Position numbers and translations under genes: made by a program. The notes under the pieces are model-generated. The model searched no databases. It was not told where the DNA came from and saw only the letters and a list, made by a program, of their open reading frames with translations. This document shows positions 54,419-63,848 of a stretch of DNA of 64,000 nt, in pieces; the first letter of the stretch is position 1, and each line of letters starts with the position of its first letter. Source of the DNA: Burkholderia catarinensis (lineage in GTDB: Bacteria; Pseudomonadota; Gammaproteobacteria; Burkholderiales; Burkholderiaceae); NCBI RefSeq assembly GCF_001883705.2, contig NZ_MDEQ02000011.1, positions 124,001 through 188,000 of the forward strand, given 5' to 3'.

Positions 54419-54736
54419 ACGAGCGTCGATTCGCGGGCGCCCGCGGCGCCCTCGCATGCACAACGACGCGGCGAACGCGCTCAGAAGACGGCGGGGCAGT
54501 TTGGGCATGGCGTCGCTCCCTTTCTTGACATTCTGGTGACGGATCGATGACAAGCAGCATCGCGCGATTGCCGTGCGGGCATGCGGCGCGGAAGCGACGG
54601 GAAGTTGTTATTGCGCGCCAGTGCGGCGGCAATGAATGCAGGGGAAACAGCGGCAACGCGGAGAAAGCGGCACGGGCCCACGGGTGCGGGCCTGCCGGCA
54701 CCGGCCGCCTGCGCGGGCGGCCGGTGCGATCAGCGA
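54419..54736. other. Intergenic region between pncC and pyrF
   Basis: A 318-bp convergent gap with no supported gene. A 12-bp perfect GC hairpin (GCACCGGCCGCC 54698-54709 with GGCGGCCGGTGC 54716-54727) lies just after the pyrF stop; it lacks a T-tract on the minus strand. A short ATG frame near 54513 is in antisense phase with pncC and is not accepted. Confidence 0.5.
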
Positions 54737-55564
54737 TCAGCGATACGCGTTGATCGTATCGCGGGTCTTTTGCGCGGCGAGCGCCGCGGCTTCGGCGAAA
54801 TCCTCGCCCTTGCTCGCGTACAGGATCGCGCGCGACGAGTTGATCATCATGCCCGTCGAGTCGGCCGTGCGGCCCGCGTTGACGGTCGCCTGCACGTCGC
54901 CGCCCTGTGCGCCGATGCCGGGGATCAGGAGCGGCATGTCGCCGACGATCCCGCGCACGATCTCGATTTCGTTCGGGAACGTCGCGCCGACCACGAGGCC
55001 GAGCTGGCCGTTCTTCGCGTTCCACTTGTTCGCCGCGAGATCCGCGACGACCTGGTACAGCGGGCGACCGTTCGTTTCGAGGAACTGCAGGTCGGAGCCG
55101 CCCGGGTTCGACGTGCGGCACAGCACGATCACGCCCTTGCCTTCGTGCTCGAAGTACGGCTCGACCGAGTCGTAGCCCATGTACGGGTTCACCGTGACGG
55201 CGTCCGCGCGATAGCGCTCGAACGCTTCACGCGCGTACTGCTCGGCCGTGCTGCCGATGTCGCCGCGCTTCGCGTCGAGGATCACGGGCAGGCCCGGATG
55301 CTGGAGGTGGATGTGCGCGATCAGCCGCTCGAGCTGGTCTTCCGCGCGATGTGCGGCGAAATAGGCGATCTGCGGCTTGAACGCGCTCGCGTATTCCGCG
55401 GTGGCGTCGACGATCTGCCGGCAGAATTCGAAGATCGCGTCGGGCTGGCCGTCGAACTGCACGGGAAAGCGCGACGGCTCGGGATCGAGGCCGACGCACA
55501 GCAGCGAATTCGTACGCTGCCACGCGGCGCGCAGCGATTCAATGAAAGTAAGCGGGGAAGACAT
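54737..55564 (-). CDS. pyrF: Orotidine-5'-phosphate decarboxylase
   Basis: A 275-residue type 2 PyrF converting OMP to UMP. The catalytic [15 protein letters not shown] segment with the Asp-Lys-x-x-Asp core is present; [14 protein letters not shown] near the N-terminus and [11 protein letters not shown] toward the C-terminus fit the longer bacterial class. Start at 55564 (MSSPLTF) is favoured over an in-frame ATG six residues upstream. Confidence 0.95.
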   Translation of the reverse strand: MSSPLTFIESLRAAWQRTNSLLCVGLDPEPSRFPVQFDGQPDAIFEFCRQIVDATAEYASAFKPQIAYFAAHRAEDQLERLIAHIHLQHPGLPVILDAKRGDIGSTAEQYAREAFERYRADAVTVNPYMGYDSVEPYFEHEGKGVIVLCRTSNPGGSDLQFLETNGRPLYQVVADLAANKWNAKNGQLGLVVGATFPNEIEIVRGIVGDMPLLIPGIGAQGGDVQATVNAGRTADSTGMMINSSRAILYASKGEDFAEAAALAAQKTRDTINAYR

Positions 55565-55603
55565 GGCGGGTACTCGCGGCAAACCGTTGGTAGACCGCGT
55601 ATT

Positions 55604-56665
55604 TTACCCGCGTCGCCGGCGTCCCTCGCGTGTCGCGGCATTGCCGCGCGCATCGGCGCGCTCGACGGTGAACGCGAAACGCCGCGTGAGCCGCTCGCCT
55701 GGCGCGAGCAGCGTCATTCCGTGCGCGGTCGCGCCGCCCGGCAGGTTCACCGCATTGATCGGATGATCGACCGGCTCGAAGCAGAAGAAATCCTCGCCGG
55801 GCGGCGTATAGAGCACGTACGCGTCGGTGTCGGCCGCGACGGTCAGCGAAAGCCCGCGGCGCGGCCAGCTCACCGCCGCATGGCCGCCCCAGCCGGTGAA
55901 TGCATGATTGACGAGCGTGGCCGGCAGCGGATACGCGACGCCGAACTGCCAGGCCGGCGGCACGCTCACGTGCCGCACCGGCAGGAAATCGGCGCCCGAC
56001 AGCCACAGCCCGCCGGCCGCCGCGGCCAGCTCGGTCGCGGCATCGCGCACGAGGAACGGATGCACGCCGAGCCCGAACGGCAGCCGGGCGCGCCCGGCGT
56101 TCTCGATCGTCAGCGCGATCGACAGCGTCGCCCCGTCGAGTTCGAACGACTGGATCGCGCGGAACGCATACGGCGCGCCGCCGGTGCGATCGAGCGACAG
56201 CTGCAGCGACATGTCGGTCGCATCGTCCACCTGCCACGGCGCGAGCCAGCCGTCACCGTGAATCGGCAACGGCTCGTCGCGACGGTTGCGCGGCACCGCG
56301 ACGCTGCGCCCGTCGCATTCGAAGCGCCCGTCGCCGATCCGGTTCGAGTAAGGCAGCAGCGGATAGCACGCGAGCTCGTTCGGGTCCGTCGCCGTCTCCG
56401 GGTGCTCGCAGCGGCGGAACACCGGCATCAGCGCGCCGTTGTCGCCGCGCCAGTCGAAGCGCGCGATGCCGCCGCCCAGGTGCGGCAGCACATCGAGCCG
56501 CAGCGACGTGTTCGACAGCGTGACGGCCGCCGCATGCGCGGCGCCGATGCCCTGCGCGAAGGCAGCCGTCTGCGGGCCGGGGCTGACCGGCTGCGCGGCG
56601 GCGGCCAGGCGCGCGCGGCGCGACTGGCTGGTGGACGACGATGCTTGCGAGGACGTGGCGGTCAT
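55604..56665 (-). CDS. Aldose 1-epimerase-like protein (GalM family)
   Basis: A 353-residue mutarotase-fold protein. LACYPLLPYSNRIGDGRF, the His-containing PIHGDGW segment and GLGVHPFLV give the substrate-binding residues expected of the galactose mutarotase family. The N-terminal 40 residues are Ser/Ala-rich and not conserved in character. The ATG at 56665 is preceded by AAGGAG. Last gene of the sugar operon, where interconversion of galactose or arabinose anomers would supply the dehydrogenase. Confidence 0.85.
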   Translation of the reverse strand: MTATSSQASSSTSQSRRARLAAAAQPVSPGPQTAAFAQGIGAAHAAAVTLSNTSLRLDVLPHLGGGIARFDWRGDNGALMPVFRRCEHPETATDPNELACYPLLPYSNRIGDGRFECDGRSVAVPRNRRDEPLPIHGDGWLAPWQVDDATDMSLQLSLDRTGGAPYAFRAIQSFELDGATLSIALTIENAGRARLPFGLGVHPFLVRDAATELAAAAGGLWLSGADFLPVRHVSVPPAWQFGVAYPLPATLVNHAFTGWGGHAAVSWPRRGLSLTVAADTDAYVLYTPPGEDFFCFEPVDHPINAVNLPGGATAHGMTLLAPGERLTRRFAFTVERADARGNAATREGRRRRG

Positions 56666-56715
56666 GATGAGCTCCTTTCCTTCGTCGAAGAAACGATGCA
56701 GGTCGGTGCGAACGG

Positions 56716-57540
56716 TCAGGCCCAGCCGCCGTCGACGATCACGTCCTGCGCGGTGATCATCCGGCTGTCGTCGGCTGCGAGGAACAGCGCCATCCGTGCG
56801 AGATCGGCGGGCAGCAGTTCGGCGTCGATGCACTGGCCGGCCTTGATCGTCGCGCGGCCCGCGTCGTCGAGCCACAGCCGGCGCTGCTTGTCGGTCATCA
56901 CCCAACCGGGCACCAGCGAATTCACGCGGATGCCGAACGGGCCGAGGTCGCGCGCGAGGCCGCGCGTCAGGCCCTGCACGGCCGCCTTCGCCATCACGTA
57001 GACGGGGTAGCCGCCGTTCTTCAGCATCCAGCTGATCGAGCCGAGATTGATGATCGCGCCGCCGCCCTGCTGCTTCATGTCGTCGATCACCGCCTGCGCG
57101 GCGAAGAACTGGTGGCGCAGGTTCACCGCGATGCCGGCGTCGAACGATTCGGGCGTCACGTCGCCGATCGCATGGCGCGCGTCGTTCGCCGCGTTGTTCA
57201 CGAGCACCGCGATCGCGCCGATCCGTGCGCGGATCGCGTCGATCGCATGGCGCAGCGCGTCGATATCGGTCAGGTCGCACTGGATGAACAGCGGCGCATG
57301 ACGCACGTTCGGCACGTGCGCGAGGCTTTCCGCCAGCGCGGCGCCGGCGTCCGCGTCGAGGTCGACGAACGCGACGCGCGCGCCCTGCTGCGCGAAGTGC
57401 TCGACGAACGACGCGCCGATGCCGGTCGCGCCGCCCGTGATCAGCACCGCGCGATCCTCGAGGCTCGGGTAGCGCGCATAGCGCGCATGGCTCGCATGGC
57501 TCACGGCGTGCGGGTCGTGCGCGGAAGGGTCGATGGTCAT
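56716..57540 (-). CDS. SDR sugar 1-dehydrogenase (xylose/galactose/arabinose type)
   Basis: A 274-residue short-chain dehydrogenase. TGGATGIG is the cofactor motif, NNAANDARH and the catalytic YVMAK follow, and the C-terminus ends VDGGWA. It closely resembles Caulobacter XylB (D-xylose 1-dehydrogenase) in NNAxNDxRH, VNLRHQFF and INLGSISW. In this operon, D-galactose or L-arabinose is the likelier substrate since the importer is AraFGH. Its start is 29 bp after the araH stop. Confidence 0.82.
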   Translation of the reverse strand: MTIDPSAHDPHAVSHASHARYARYPSLEDRAVLITGGATGIGASFVEHFAQQGARVAFVDLDADAGAALAESLAHVPNVRHAPLFIQCDLTDIDALRHAIDAIRARIGAIAVLVNNAANDARHAIGDVTPESFDAGIAVNLRHQFFAAQAVIDDMKQQGGGAIINLGSISWMLKNGGYPVYVMAKAAVQGLTRGLARDLGPFGIRVNSLVPGWVMTDKQRRLWLDDAGRATIKAGQCIDAELLPADLARMALFLAADDSRMITAQDVIVDGGWA

Positions 57541-57569
57541 GCGGTTCGTCTCCGTGGAAGCAGATCGGG

Positions 57570-58586
57570 TCAGTCGCGTACGCCGCGGTTCTTCAGCTGG
57601 TCGAGCAGCACGGCCGCGAGCAGGATCGCGCCGCGCACGAGGTACTGATAGAACGCGTCGATGTTCATCAGGTTCATCACGTTCTCGACGGTACCCATGA
57701 TCAGCACGCCGATCACGACGCCCGAGATCGTCGCGCGGCCGCCCATCAGCGACACGCCGCCGAGCACGCACGCGGAGATCACGTTCAGCTCGAAGCCCTG
57801 CGCCGCGTTCGGCTGGCCCGACGTGATGCGCGACGCGAGGATCACGCCCGCGAGCGCCGTCACCGCGCCCTGGATCAGGAAGATGGTCACGCGCGTGCGT
57901 TCGACGTTGATCCCCGCGAGCCGCGATGCCTCGGGGTTGCCGCCGATCGCGAGCGTGTTGCGGCCGTACACGGTCTGGTTCAGCAGCACGCCGAACGCGA
58001 TGAAGCACAGCAGCGTGACCCAGATCGGCAGCGACACGCCGAACAGCGACAGCCCGCCGAGCGCGATGAACGTGTCCGACGACACGCCGACCGCCTGCCC
58101 CTTCGACACGATGAAGCCGAGCCCGCGCACGATCTCCATCGTCGCGAGCGTCGTGATCAGCGCGTTGATGCGCAGGTACGCGATCACCGCGCCGTTCACG
58201 AAACCGATCGCGGCGCCCGCCGCGACCGCCGCGACGATCGCGACGAACGTGTTGTCGGTCGCGTTCAGCACCATCGCGCACAGCACGCCCGAGAACGCGA
58301 CGGTCGAGCCGATCGACAGGTCGAAGTCGCGCGACGCGAGACAGAACATCATCGTGCACGCGACCATGCCGATCTGCGAGATCGACAGCGCGAGACCGAG
58401 CATGTTGTCGATCGAGAAGAAGTGATCGACCGTCAGCGACATCGTCACGAACATCACCGCGAAAATCGCGATCAGGCTGTATTCGGTGAGGTGCTGCCAC
58501 CATTTCTGGCGGTCGTTCTGCTGCGGTACCAGCGCATCGGCCGACGACTTCACGGCAGCGCTGGCGAGGTTTTCCCTGACTTGCAT
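57570..58586 (-). CDS. araH: L-arabinose/galactose ABC importer, permease
   Basis: A 338-residue permease of the ribose/arabinose type with about eight to ten hydrophobic segments and the motif ASRDFDLSIGSTVAFSG characteristic of AraH. Start at 58586 (MQVREN) has AGGAG upstream. Third gene of araFGH; it forms the homodimeric membrane channel. Confidence 0.93.
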   Translation of the reverse strand: MQVRENLASAAVKSSADALVPQQNDRQKWWQHLTEYSLIAIFAVMFVTMSLTVDHFFSIDNMLGLALSISQIGMVACTMMFCLASRDFDLSIGSTVAFSGVLCAMVLNATDNTFVAIVAAVAAGAAIGFVNGAVIAYLRINALITTLATMEIVRGLGFIVSKGQAVGVSSDTFIALGGLSLFGVSLPIWVTLLCFIAFGVLLNQTVYGRNTLAIGGNPEASRLAGINVERTRVTIFLIQGAVTALAGVILASRITSGQPNAAQGFELNVISACVLGGVSLMGGRATISGVVIGVLIMGTVENVMNLMNIDAFYQYLVRGAILLAAVLLDQLKNRGVRD

Positions 58587-58662
58587 GATTGTGTCTCCTG
58601 CTCCTTCCTGCATCGCGCGGCCCGCGCCGCGCCTGGTCGATTCAATATTGTCGCGCGCCGCG

Positions 58663-60174
58663 TCAGGCCGCCTCGACGGCGCTCGTTTGCGGCAGCGCGA
58701 GGTTCAGCACCGCGTGCTCGTTCGCCTGTTCGCGCGGCAGCTCGCCCGCGATCCGCCCTTCGCGCATCACGACGATGCGGTCGGACACGCCGAGCACTTC
58801 CGGCAGCTCCGACGACACCATCACGATCGCGCAGCCGCGCTCCGCGAGCCGGTAGATCACGTCGTAGATCTCGTGCTTCGCGCCAACGTCGATCCCGCGC
58901 GTCGGCTCGTCGAGGATCACGACCTTCAGGTCGGGCTCCGCGAGCCAGCGCGACAGGATCGCCTTCTGCTGGTTGCCGCCCGACAGGAAGCGGATCTTCT
59001 GGCGCCGGTTCGGCGTCTTGATCTTCAGCCGCTGGATGAAGCGGTCGGCCGTTTCGCTTTCGGCCTTGCGATTGATGAAGAGCCCCGCGCGCAGCGAATG
59101 GCGGCGGCAGCTGATGTTGATGTTCTCCGCGACCGACGCGATCGCGATGATTCCTTCCTCCTTGCGATCCTCGGGGCACAGCACGATGCCGTGGCGGATC
59201 GCGTCGCCGGTGCGCTTCACGTCGATGCGCGCGCCGTCGAGCGTCAGCACGCCCGCGCGCCGGTGGTCCGCGCCGTACACGAGCCGCATCAGTTCGCTGC
59301 GGCCCGCGCCGACCAGCCCGAAGAAGCCGACGATCTCGCCCGCGCGTACCGAGAAGCTCGCGGGTTCGCGCAGCGCCGGGCCGTCGACGCCTTCGGCGGA
59401 GAACCGCACGTCGCCGAGCGCGCGCGGCGCGTAATGGTAGATGTCCGAGATCTCGCGCCCGACCATCTCGGCGACGAGCCGTTCGCGCGGCACGTCCTCG
59501 AGCGACGCGTGCGACGCGATCTTGCGCCCGTCGCGGAAAATCGTGCACGCATCGCACAGCCGGTAGATCTCGTCCATACGGTGCGAGATGTAGATCAGCG
59601 CGCGGCCTTGCGCGCGCAGGTCCTCGACCAGCTTGAACAGCACCTCGGTCTCGCGATGCGACAGCGAGCTCGTCGGTTCGTCGAGCGCGATCACGCGCGC
59701 ATTGCGCATCAGCGCCTTGCAGATCTCGACCATCTGCCGCTGCGCGATCGACAGCCGTCCGAGCTTCGCGTCGGGATCGAGATCGACGCCCATCGCCGCG
59801 AGCCGCTCGCGCACGTAACGCTTCGCCTCGCGCTTTCTCACCCAGCCGAACGCGTTCGGCAGGCGGCCGAGCAGCAGGTTTTCCGCGACCGTCAGGTCGG
59901 GCACGTACTGCAGCTCCTGGTGAATCACCGCGATGCCGGCGGCGATCGACGCCGCCGCGCTCGCGAACTGCACCGGCTGGCCGTCGACCAGCACGCTGCC
60001 CGCATCGGGCTGGTATTCGCCGCCGAGAATCTTCAGCAGCGTCGACTTGCCCGCGCCGTTCTCGCCCATCAGGCCATGCACCTCGCCCGCGTGCACGTCG
60101 AACGAGATGCCGTCGAGTGCGCGCACGCCGGGAAATACCTTGCCGATATTGTCAAAACGCAGTGCCGCTGACAC
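58663..60174 (-). CDS. araG: L-arabinose/galactose ABC importer, duplicated ATPase
   Basis: A 503-residue protein with two ATPase domains. The first has Walker [10 protein letters not shown] at residues 37-45, signature [11 protein letters not shown] and Walker [12 protein letters not shown]. The second has a degenerate Walker [10 protein letters not shown], a good [15 protein letters not shown] signature and [13 protein letters not shown], the asymmetry typical of the RbsA/AraG group. Confidence 0.95.
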   Translation of the reverse strand: MSAALRFDNIGKVFPGVRALDGISFDVHAGEVHGLMGENGAGKSTLLKILGGEYQPDAGSVLVDGQPVQFASAAASIAAGIAVIHQELQYVPDLTVAENLLLGRLPNAFGWVRKREAKRYVRERLAAMGVDLDPDAKLGRLSIAQRQMVEICKALMRNARVIALDEPTSSLSHRETEVLFKLVEDLRAQGRALIYISHRMDEIYRLCDACTIFRDGRKIASHASLEDVPRERLVAEMVGREISDIYHYAPRALGDVRFSAEGVDGPALREPASFSVRAGEIVGFFGLVGAGRSELMRLVYGADHRRAGVLTLDGARIDVKRTGDAIRHGIVLCPEDRKEEGIIAIASVAENINISCRRHSLRAGLFINRKAESETADRFIQRLKIKTPNRRQKIRFLSGGNQQKAILSRWLAEPDLKVVILDEPTRGIDVGAKHEIYDVIYRLAERGCAIVMVSSELPEVLGVSDRIVVMREGRIAGELPREQANEHAVLNLALPQTSAVEAA

Positions 60175-60244
60175 GTCGTCTCCCTACTTCCGAATCGATC
60201 GACCGCCGGCCGCCGCCGCATCGCCGCGGCAGCCGACGGGCCGC

Positions 60245-61240
60245 TTACTTCGATGCGAGCCCCATCTCGTCGCGCACCTTCGACACGTTGTCGCGCGTCG
60301 CGAGCATGCCCGTCGTCAGCGTCAGCGGCGGCGGTGCCTTGCCCTGCGTGATCCACGCGTACATCAGGTCCGAGGTTTCCTCGCCGTGACGCTTCGGGCT
60401 GATGATCACGGTGCCGTAGAAGCCGGTCGGCTGCGGCTTCTTGAACTCGTTCAGCGCCGAATCGGAACCGCCGATACCGATGCCGATCATGTTGTCGGCC
60501 TTGAAGCCGCGCCCTTCGGCCGCGCGCACCGCGCCGAGCACGGCCTCGTCGTTCAGGCCGTACGCGACCCAGTGCTTGAACTGCGGGTTCTTCGTGAGCG
60601 CGATGTTCGCCGCGTTGAACGCGTTCTCGGTGTCGGTCTTCGCCTGCGGCGCCGCGATCACGTTCGCCTTCGGAAAGCCGGCGGCCACCAGCGCGTCGGT
60701 CGCGCCGCTCGTGCGGTCGTGCGCGGTCGGCAACTGCTCGTAGGTGATGTCGATCGCGCCGACGTCCTTCATGTCCCAGCCGCGCTTCTTGATCTCGGCC
60801 GCGATGCCGTCGCCGACCTGCTTGCCGATGTTGTACGCGGAGATCCCCATGTGCGGCACCGCCTCGATCGGCTTGCCCGCGCCGTCGACGAGGCGGTCGT
60901 CGACCGTCATCATCTTGAGGTTGTGCGACTTCGCCTTCGCGACGATGCCCGGCCCGAGCTTCACGTCGGGCGTGCAGATGATGAAGCCCTGCGCCTTCTG
61001 CGCGGACAGGTTGTCGATCGCGCTCATCACCTTCTCGCCCGACGGCGCGCCGATCTTCACGAGCGCGAAGCCCTTTGCCTTCGCCGCCATTTCGGCGAAC
61101 TTCCACTCGTCCTGGAACCACGGCTCTTCCGGCTGCTTCACGAGAAAGCCGATCTTGACCGGATCGGCCGCATGCGCAACCGGGCTCCCCATCACCACCG
61201 CGGCCGCGGCGGCCAGCGTTACGAACGTTCTGCGTTTCAT
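60245..61240 (-). CDS. araF: L-arabinose-binding periplasmic protein
   Basis: A 331-residue periplasmic sugar-binding protein. A signal peptide ends at AHA (about residue 24); the mature start VKIGFLVKQPEEPWFQDEWKFAE and GFIICTPDVKLGPGIVAKAK match E. coli AraF closely. AraF binds L-arabinose and also D-galactose. First gene of araFGH and 102 bp after an SDR gene. Confidence 0.94.
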   Translation of the reverse strand: MKRRTFVTLAAAAAVVMGSPVAHAADPVKIGFLVKQPEEPWFQDEWKFAEMAAKAKGFALVKIGAPSGEKVMSAIDNLSAQKAQGFIICTPDVKLGPGIVAKAKSHNLKMMTVDDRLVDGAGKPIEAVPHMGISAYNIGKQVGDGIAAEIKKRGWDMKDVGAIDITYEQLPTAHDRTSGATDALVAAGFPKANVIAAPQAKTDTENAFNAANIALTKNPQFKHWVAYGLNDEAVLGAVRAAEGRGFKADNMIGIGIGGSDSALNEFKKPQPTGFYGTVIISPKRHGEETSDLMYAWITQGKAPPPLTLTTGMLATRDNVSKVRDEMGLASK

Positions 61241-61342
61241 CTCCAGTGTCTCCTTGTCTTCATCGAACAGGATGCAGCCGCTTGTTGGGTTCGACGCAGC
61301 GTGCGCGCGGCCGTCGCACGTGCGGTCTTTCGAATCGTTGCG

Positions 61343-62125
61343 TCAGTCGTGATACAGCGCCGCGCGCCCGCCGTCGACGGTGATGCACGCGGCATTGATG
61401 AACGGCGCCTCGTCCGACGCGAGGAACACGGCCGTCATCGCGACCTCCTCCGGCCGGCCGATCCGTTTCATCGGCTGCAGCGCGAGCGTCTCGGCGCGCG
61501 CGGCGGCCGGATCGGGCTGCGCATCCCACCAGTCGCGCGTGAGCTGCGTCTCGATGTAGCCCGGCGCAATCGCGTTCACGCGCACGTTGCGCGCCGCGTA
61601 TTCGATGCCGAGCGCGCGCGTGAGCCCCAGCACGCCATGCTTCGCGACCGGGTACGGAAAGCAGCCCGGAATAATCCTGAATGCGTGCGTCGACGCGATG
61701 TTCACGATGCTGCCGCGACCGCGTTCGACCATGCCCGCCAGCGCCGCGCGGCAGCCGTGCCACACGCCGTCGAGATCGACCGCGAAGCAGCGGCGCCAGT
61801 CTTCGTCGGTCATCGTCAGCGGATCGGCGAACACGTTGATGCCCGCGTTGTTCACGAGCACGTCGAGCGGGCCGAATGCCGCCTCGGTCTGCGCAAGCGC
61901 ATCGCGCACCGCATCCTGCCGCGCGACGTCCGCCTGCAGCGGCAGCACGCGCGCGCCATCGGTGTCGCGCGCAATCGCTGCGGCCGTGTGCTGCGCCTGC
62001 GGGAAGTCGAGATCGACGAGCGCGACAGCCGCGCCCTCGCGAGCGAACGCACGGGCGATCGCGGCGCCGATTCCGCGGCCCGCGCCCGTCACCATCGCGA
62101 CCTTGCCCGCGAGGCGGCCCATCAT
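61343..62125 (-). CDS. SDR-family sugar dehydrogenase
   Basis: A 260-residue short-chain dehydrogenase with TGAGRGIG, NNAGINVF and the catalytic YPVAK. It shares an ATGA overlap with dgoA. A second SDR in the same operon, it could oxidise galactose, fucose or arabinose at C1, or act on a downstream sugar acid. The substrate cannot be read from the sequence. Confidence 0.82.
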   Translation of the reverse strand: MMGRLAGKVAMVTGAGRGIGAAIARAFAREGAAVALVDLDFPQAQHTAAAIARDTDGARVLPLQADVARQDAVRDALAQTEAAFGPLDVLVNNAGINVFADPLTMTDEDWRRCFAVDLDGVWHGCRAALAGMVERGRGSIVNIASTHAFRIIPGCFPYPVAKHGVLGLTRALGIEYAARNVRVNAIAPGYIETQLTRDWWDAQPDPAAARAETLALQPMKRIGRPEEVAMTAVFLASDEAPFINAACITVDGGRAALYHD

Positions 62126-62799
62126 GCGGCTCCGCCGCGCGCCACGCGCAAGCCGGCCTGGAACGCGCGCGCGTTCGCCGCGGTCGCGTCGGCCGGCTGG
62201 CCGGGCCGGTACAGCGCCGAGCCGAGCCCGAAGCCGTTCGCGCCGGCCGCGAGGAACGGCTGCATGTTGTCGGGTGAAATTCCGCCGACCGGGATCAGCG
62301 GCACCGCGCGGTCGATCACCGCGCGCCACGCCTTCACGACGGGCACGCCGAGCTGCTCGGCGGGGAACATCTTCAGCACGTCGGCGCCGTTCGCGAGCGC
62401 CGAGAACGCTTCGGTCGGCGTCGCGACGCCCGGTGCGCTCGCGAGGCCGCGCTCGCGTGCGCGGCGGATCACGGCCGCATCGCTATGCGGCATCACGATC
62501 AGCGCGCCGCCCGCGTCCTGCACGCGATCGACATACTCGGCGCGCAGCACGGTGCCCGCGCCGACGATCGCGTCGTCGGGCAGCGCGCGCCGCAGCGCCG
62601 CGATGCTGCCGAACGGATCCGGCGAATTGAGCGGCACCTCGACGATCCGGAAGCCGGCTTCATAAAGCGCACGGCCGTGGTCGGCCGCTTCGGCGGGCGT
62701 GATCCCGCGCATGATCGCGATCAGCGGGCACGCATCGAACGCGCGCATCAGCGCGGCGTGGGGGGTGTACGGCGCGGGCAACGTTAGGTCGGACGGCAT
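62122..62799 (-). CDS. dgoA: 2-Dehydro-3-deoxy-6-phosphogalactonate aldolase
   Basis: A 225-residue KDPG/KDPGal-type class I aldolase. The Schiff-base lysine is Lys143 in VLKMFPAEQLG, and Glu54 in VEVPLNSP is the general base. The VPLNSPDPFGSI segment, in place of ITLRT of Eda, is typical of the galactonate enzyme. An alternative start at 62826 overlaps dgoK by four bases, but GAGGA before 62799 is a better ribosome site. Product: pyruvate plus glyceraldehyde-3-phosphate. Confidence 0.9.
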   Translation of the reverse strand: MPSDLTLPAPYTPHAALMRAFDACPLIAIMRGITPAEAADHGRALYEAGFRIVEVPLNSPDPFGSIAALRRALPDDAIVGAGTVLRAEYVDRVQDAGGALIVMPHSDAAVIRRARERGLASAPGVATPTEAFSALANGADVLKMFPAEQLGVPVVKAWRAVIDRAVPLIPVGGISPDNMQPFLAAGANGFGLGSALYRPGQPADATAANARAFQAGLRVARGGAA

Positions 62800-62822
62800 G
62801 ACGGGGTTCCTCTGCAAGCGGT

Positions 62823-63848
62823 TCATTGGTCGGCGAAGACGGGCTCGCCGTCCGCGCGCACGAGCCCGGCGCGCGACGCGATCCGCCACAGGCCGCGCTC
62901 GGTCGCATGCGCGACGACCCGCGCGTGCACGTGGCCGAATTCGTGGAGCGCATCGACGTAGCGCGCACACAGGCCGTCGTCGCCGATCAGCAGCAGCGGC
63001 TGGTCCGCGAGCGCGATGCCGCGCTCCGCGAGCATCGCGTCGAGCGCGTTGAGCTCATGGCCGATCAGCAGGCCGGACAGATAGTCGCCCTGCGCATCGG
63101 GCGCGAGCCGGTCGGTCAGGCCGAGCGTGCGCGTGCTGAAAATCGTCGCGAGCAGCCCCGTGCGCTGCGCGCCGCGCGCGACCGCCACGCCGCGCACGAA
63201 CGCCACGCGGTCGGGTGACGCGCCCGCGCGCATCGTGCGGCCGAGGATCGTGTGGTCGCGCAGCACCGCGAACAGCTCGCCGGTCATGAAAGTCTGGAAG
63301 CGCTCGATCAGCCCGTCCTTTACCCATGCCCATTTCGCATGGGTGCCCGGCAAGCCGATCAGTAGCCCTGAACGATCGGCGCCAAGCATCGGGTCGCTCG
63401 CGAGTGCGCCGACTATCTGCGTTTCTTCGCCGCGCATCACGTCGGGCAGTTCGCCCGTCGCGATCACGCCCGGCACGATCGATACCGTTGCGCCGCGCGA
63501 CGTCGTCACCGTGATGAGACCCGCGACGAGCGCGTCGGCGCCGGCCGGCACCGCGACGTACGGCGCTTCGCGCCAGCCCTGCGCGCTGCCGACCATCCCG
63601 GCGGCGAGCACCGGCAGGCCGGGCGTGCGGTCGAGCCAGTCGCCGCACGCTTCCTCGAACACCGCGTCGAACGCGCGCGCGCCGCCGCCCGGCACGTGCA
63701 TCACGCCCGCCGCACGGCTGCGCGTGTCGATCAGCGCGCCGTGCGCGTCGTACAGATATGCGCGCAGCGACGTCGTGCCCCAGTCGAGCGCGATCAGCGA
63801 CGGGGTGGCGGAACTGGCATCCGGAACGGGCCGGGTCGAAGTCGTCAT
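62823..63848 (-). CDS. dgoK: 2-Dehydro-3-deoxygalactonokinase
   Basis: A 341-residue ASKHA-fold sugar kinase phosphorylating KDGal to KDPGal for the following aldolase. The phosphate motif LDWGTTSLRAYLYD near residue 20, AAGMVGSAQGWREAPYV and LPGTHAKWAWV are family signatures. It overlaps the upstream IclR gene by four bases, giving a likely regulator-kinase-aldolase-dehydrogenase order. Confidence 0.92.
   Translation of the reverse strand: MTTSTRPVPDASSATPSLIALDWGTTSLRAYLYDAHGALIDTRSRAAGVMHVPGGGARAFDAVFEEACGDWLDRTPGLPVLAAGMVGSAQGWREAPYVAVPAGADALVAGLITVTTSRGATVSIVPGVIATGELPDVMRGEETQIVGALASDPMLGADRSGLLIGLPGTHAKWAWVKDGLIERFQTFMTGELFAVLRDHTILGRTMRAGASPDRVAFVRGVAVARGAQRTGLLATIFSTRTLGLTDRLAPDAQGDYLSGLLIGHELNALDAMLAERGIALADQPLLLIGDDGLCARYVDALHEFGHVHARVVAHATERGLWRIASRAGLVRADGEPVFADQ

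Noticed and set aside
54481..54681. Short minus-strand frames near a purine-rich site between pncC and pyrF
   Set aside because: Composition is not protein-like and the best-placed ATG (about 54,508) runs into antisense sequence of pncC.
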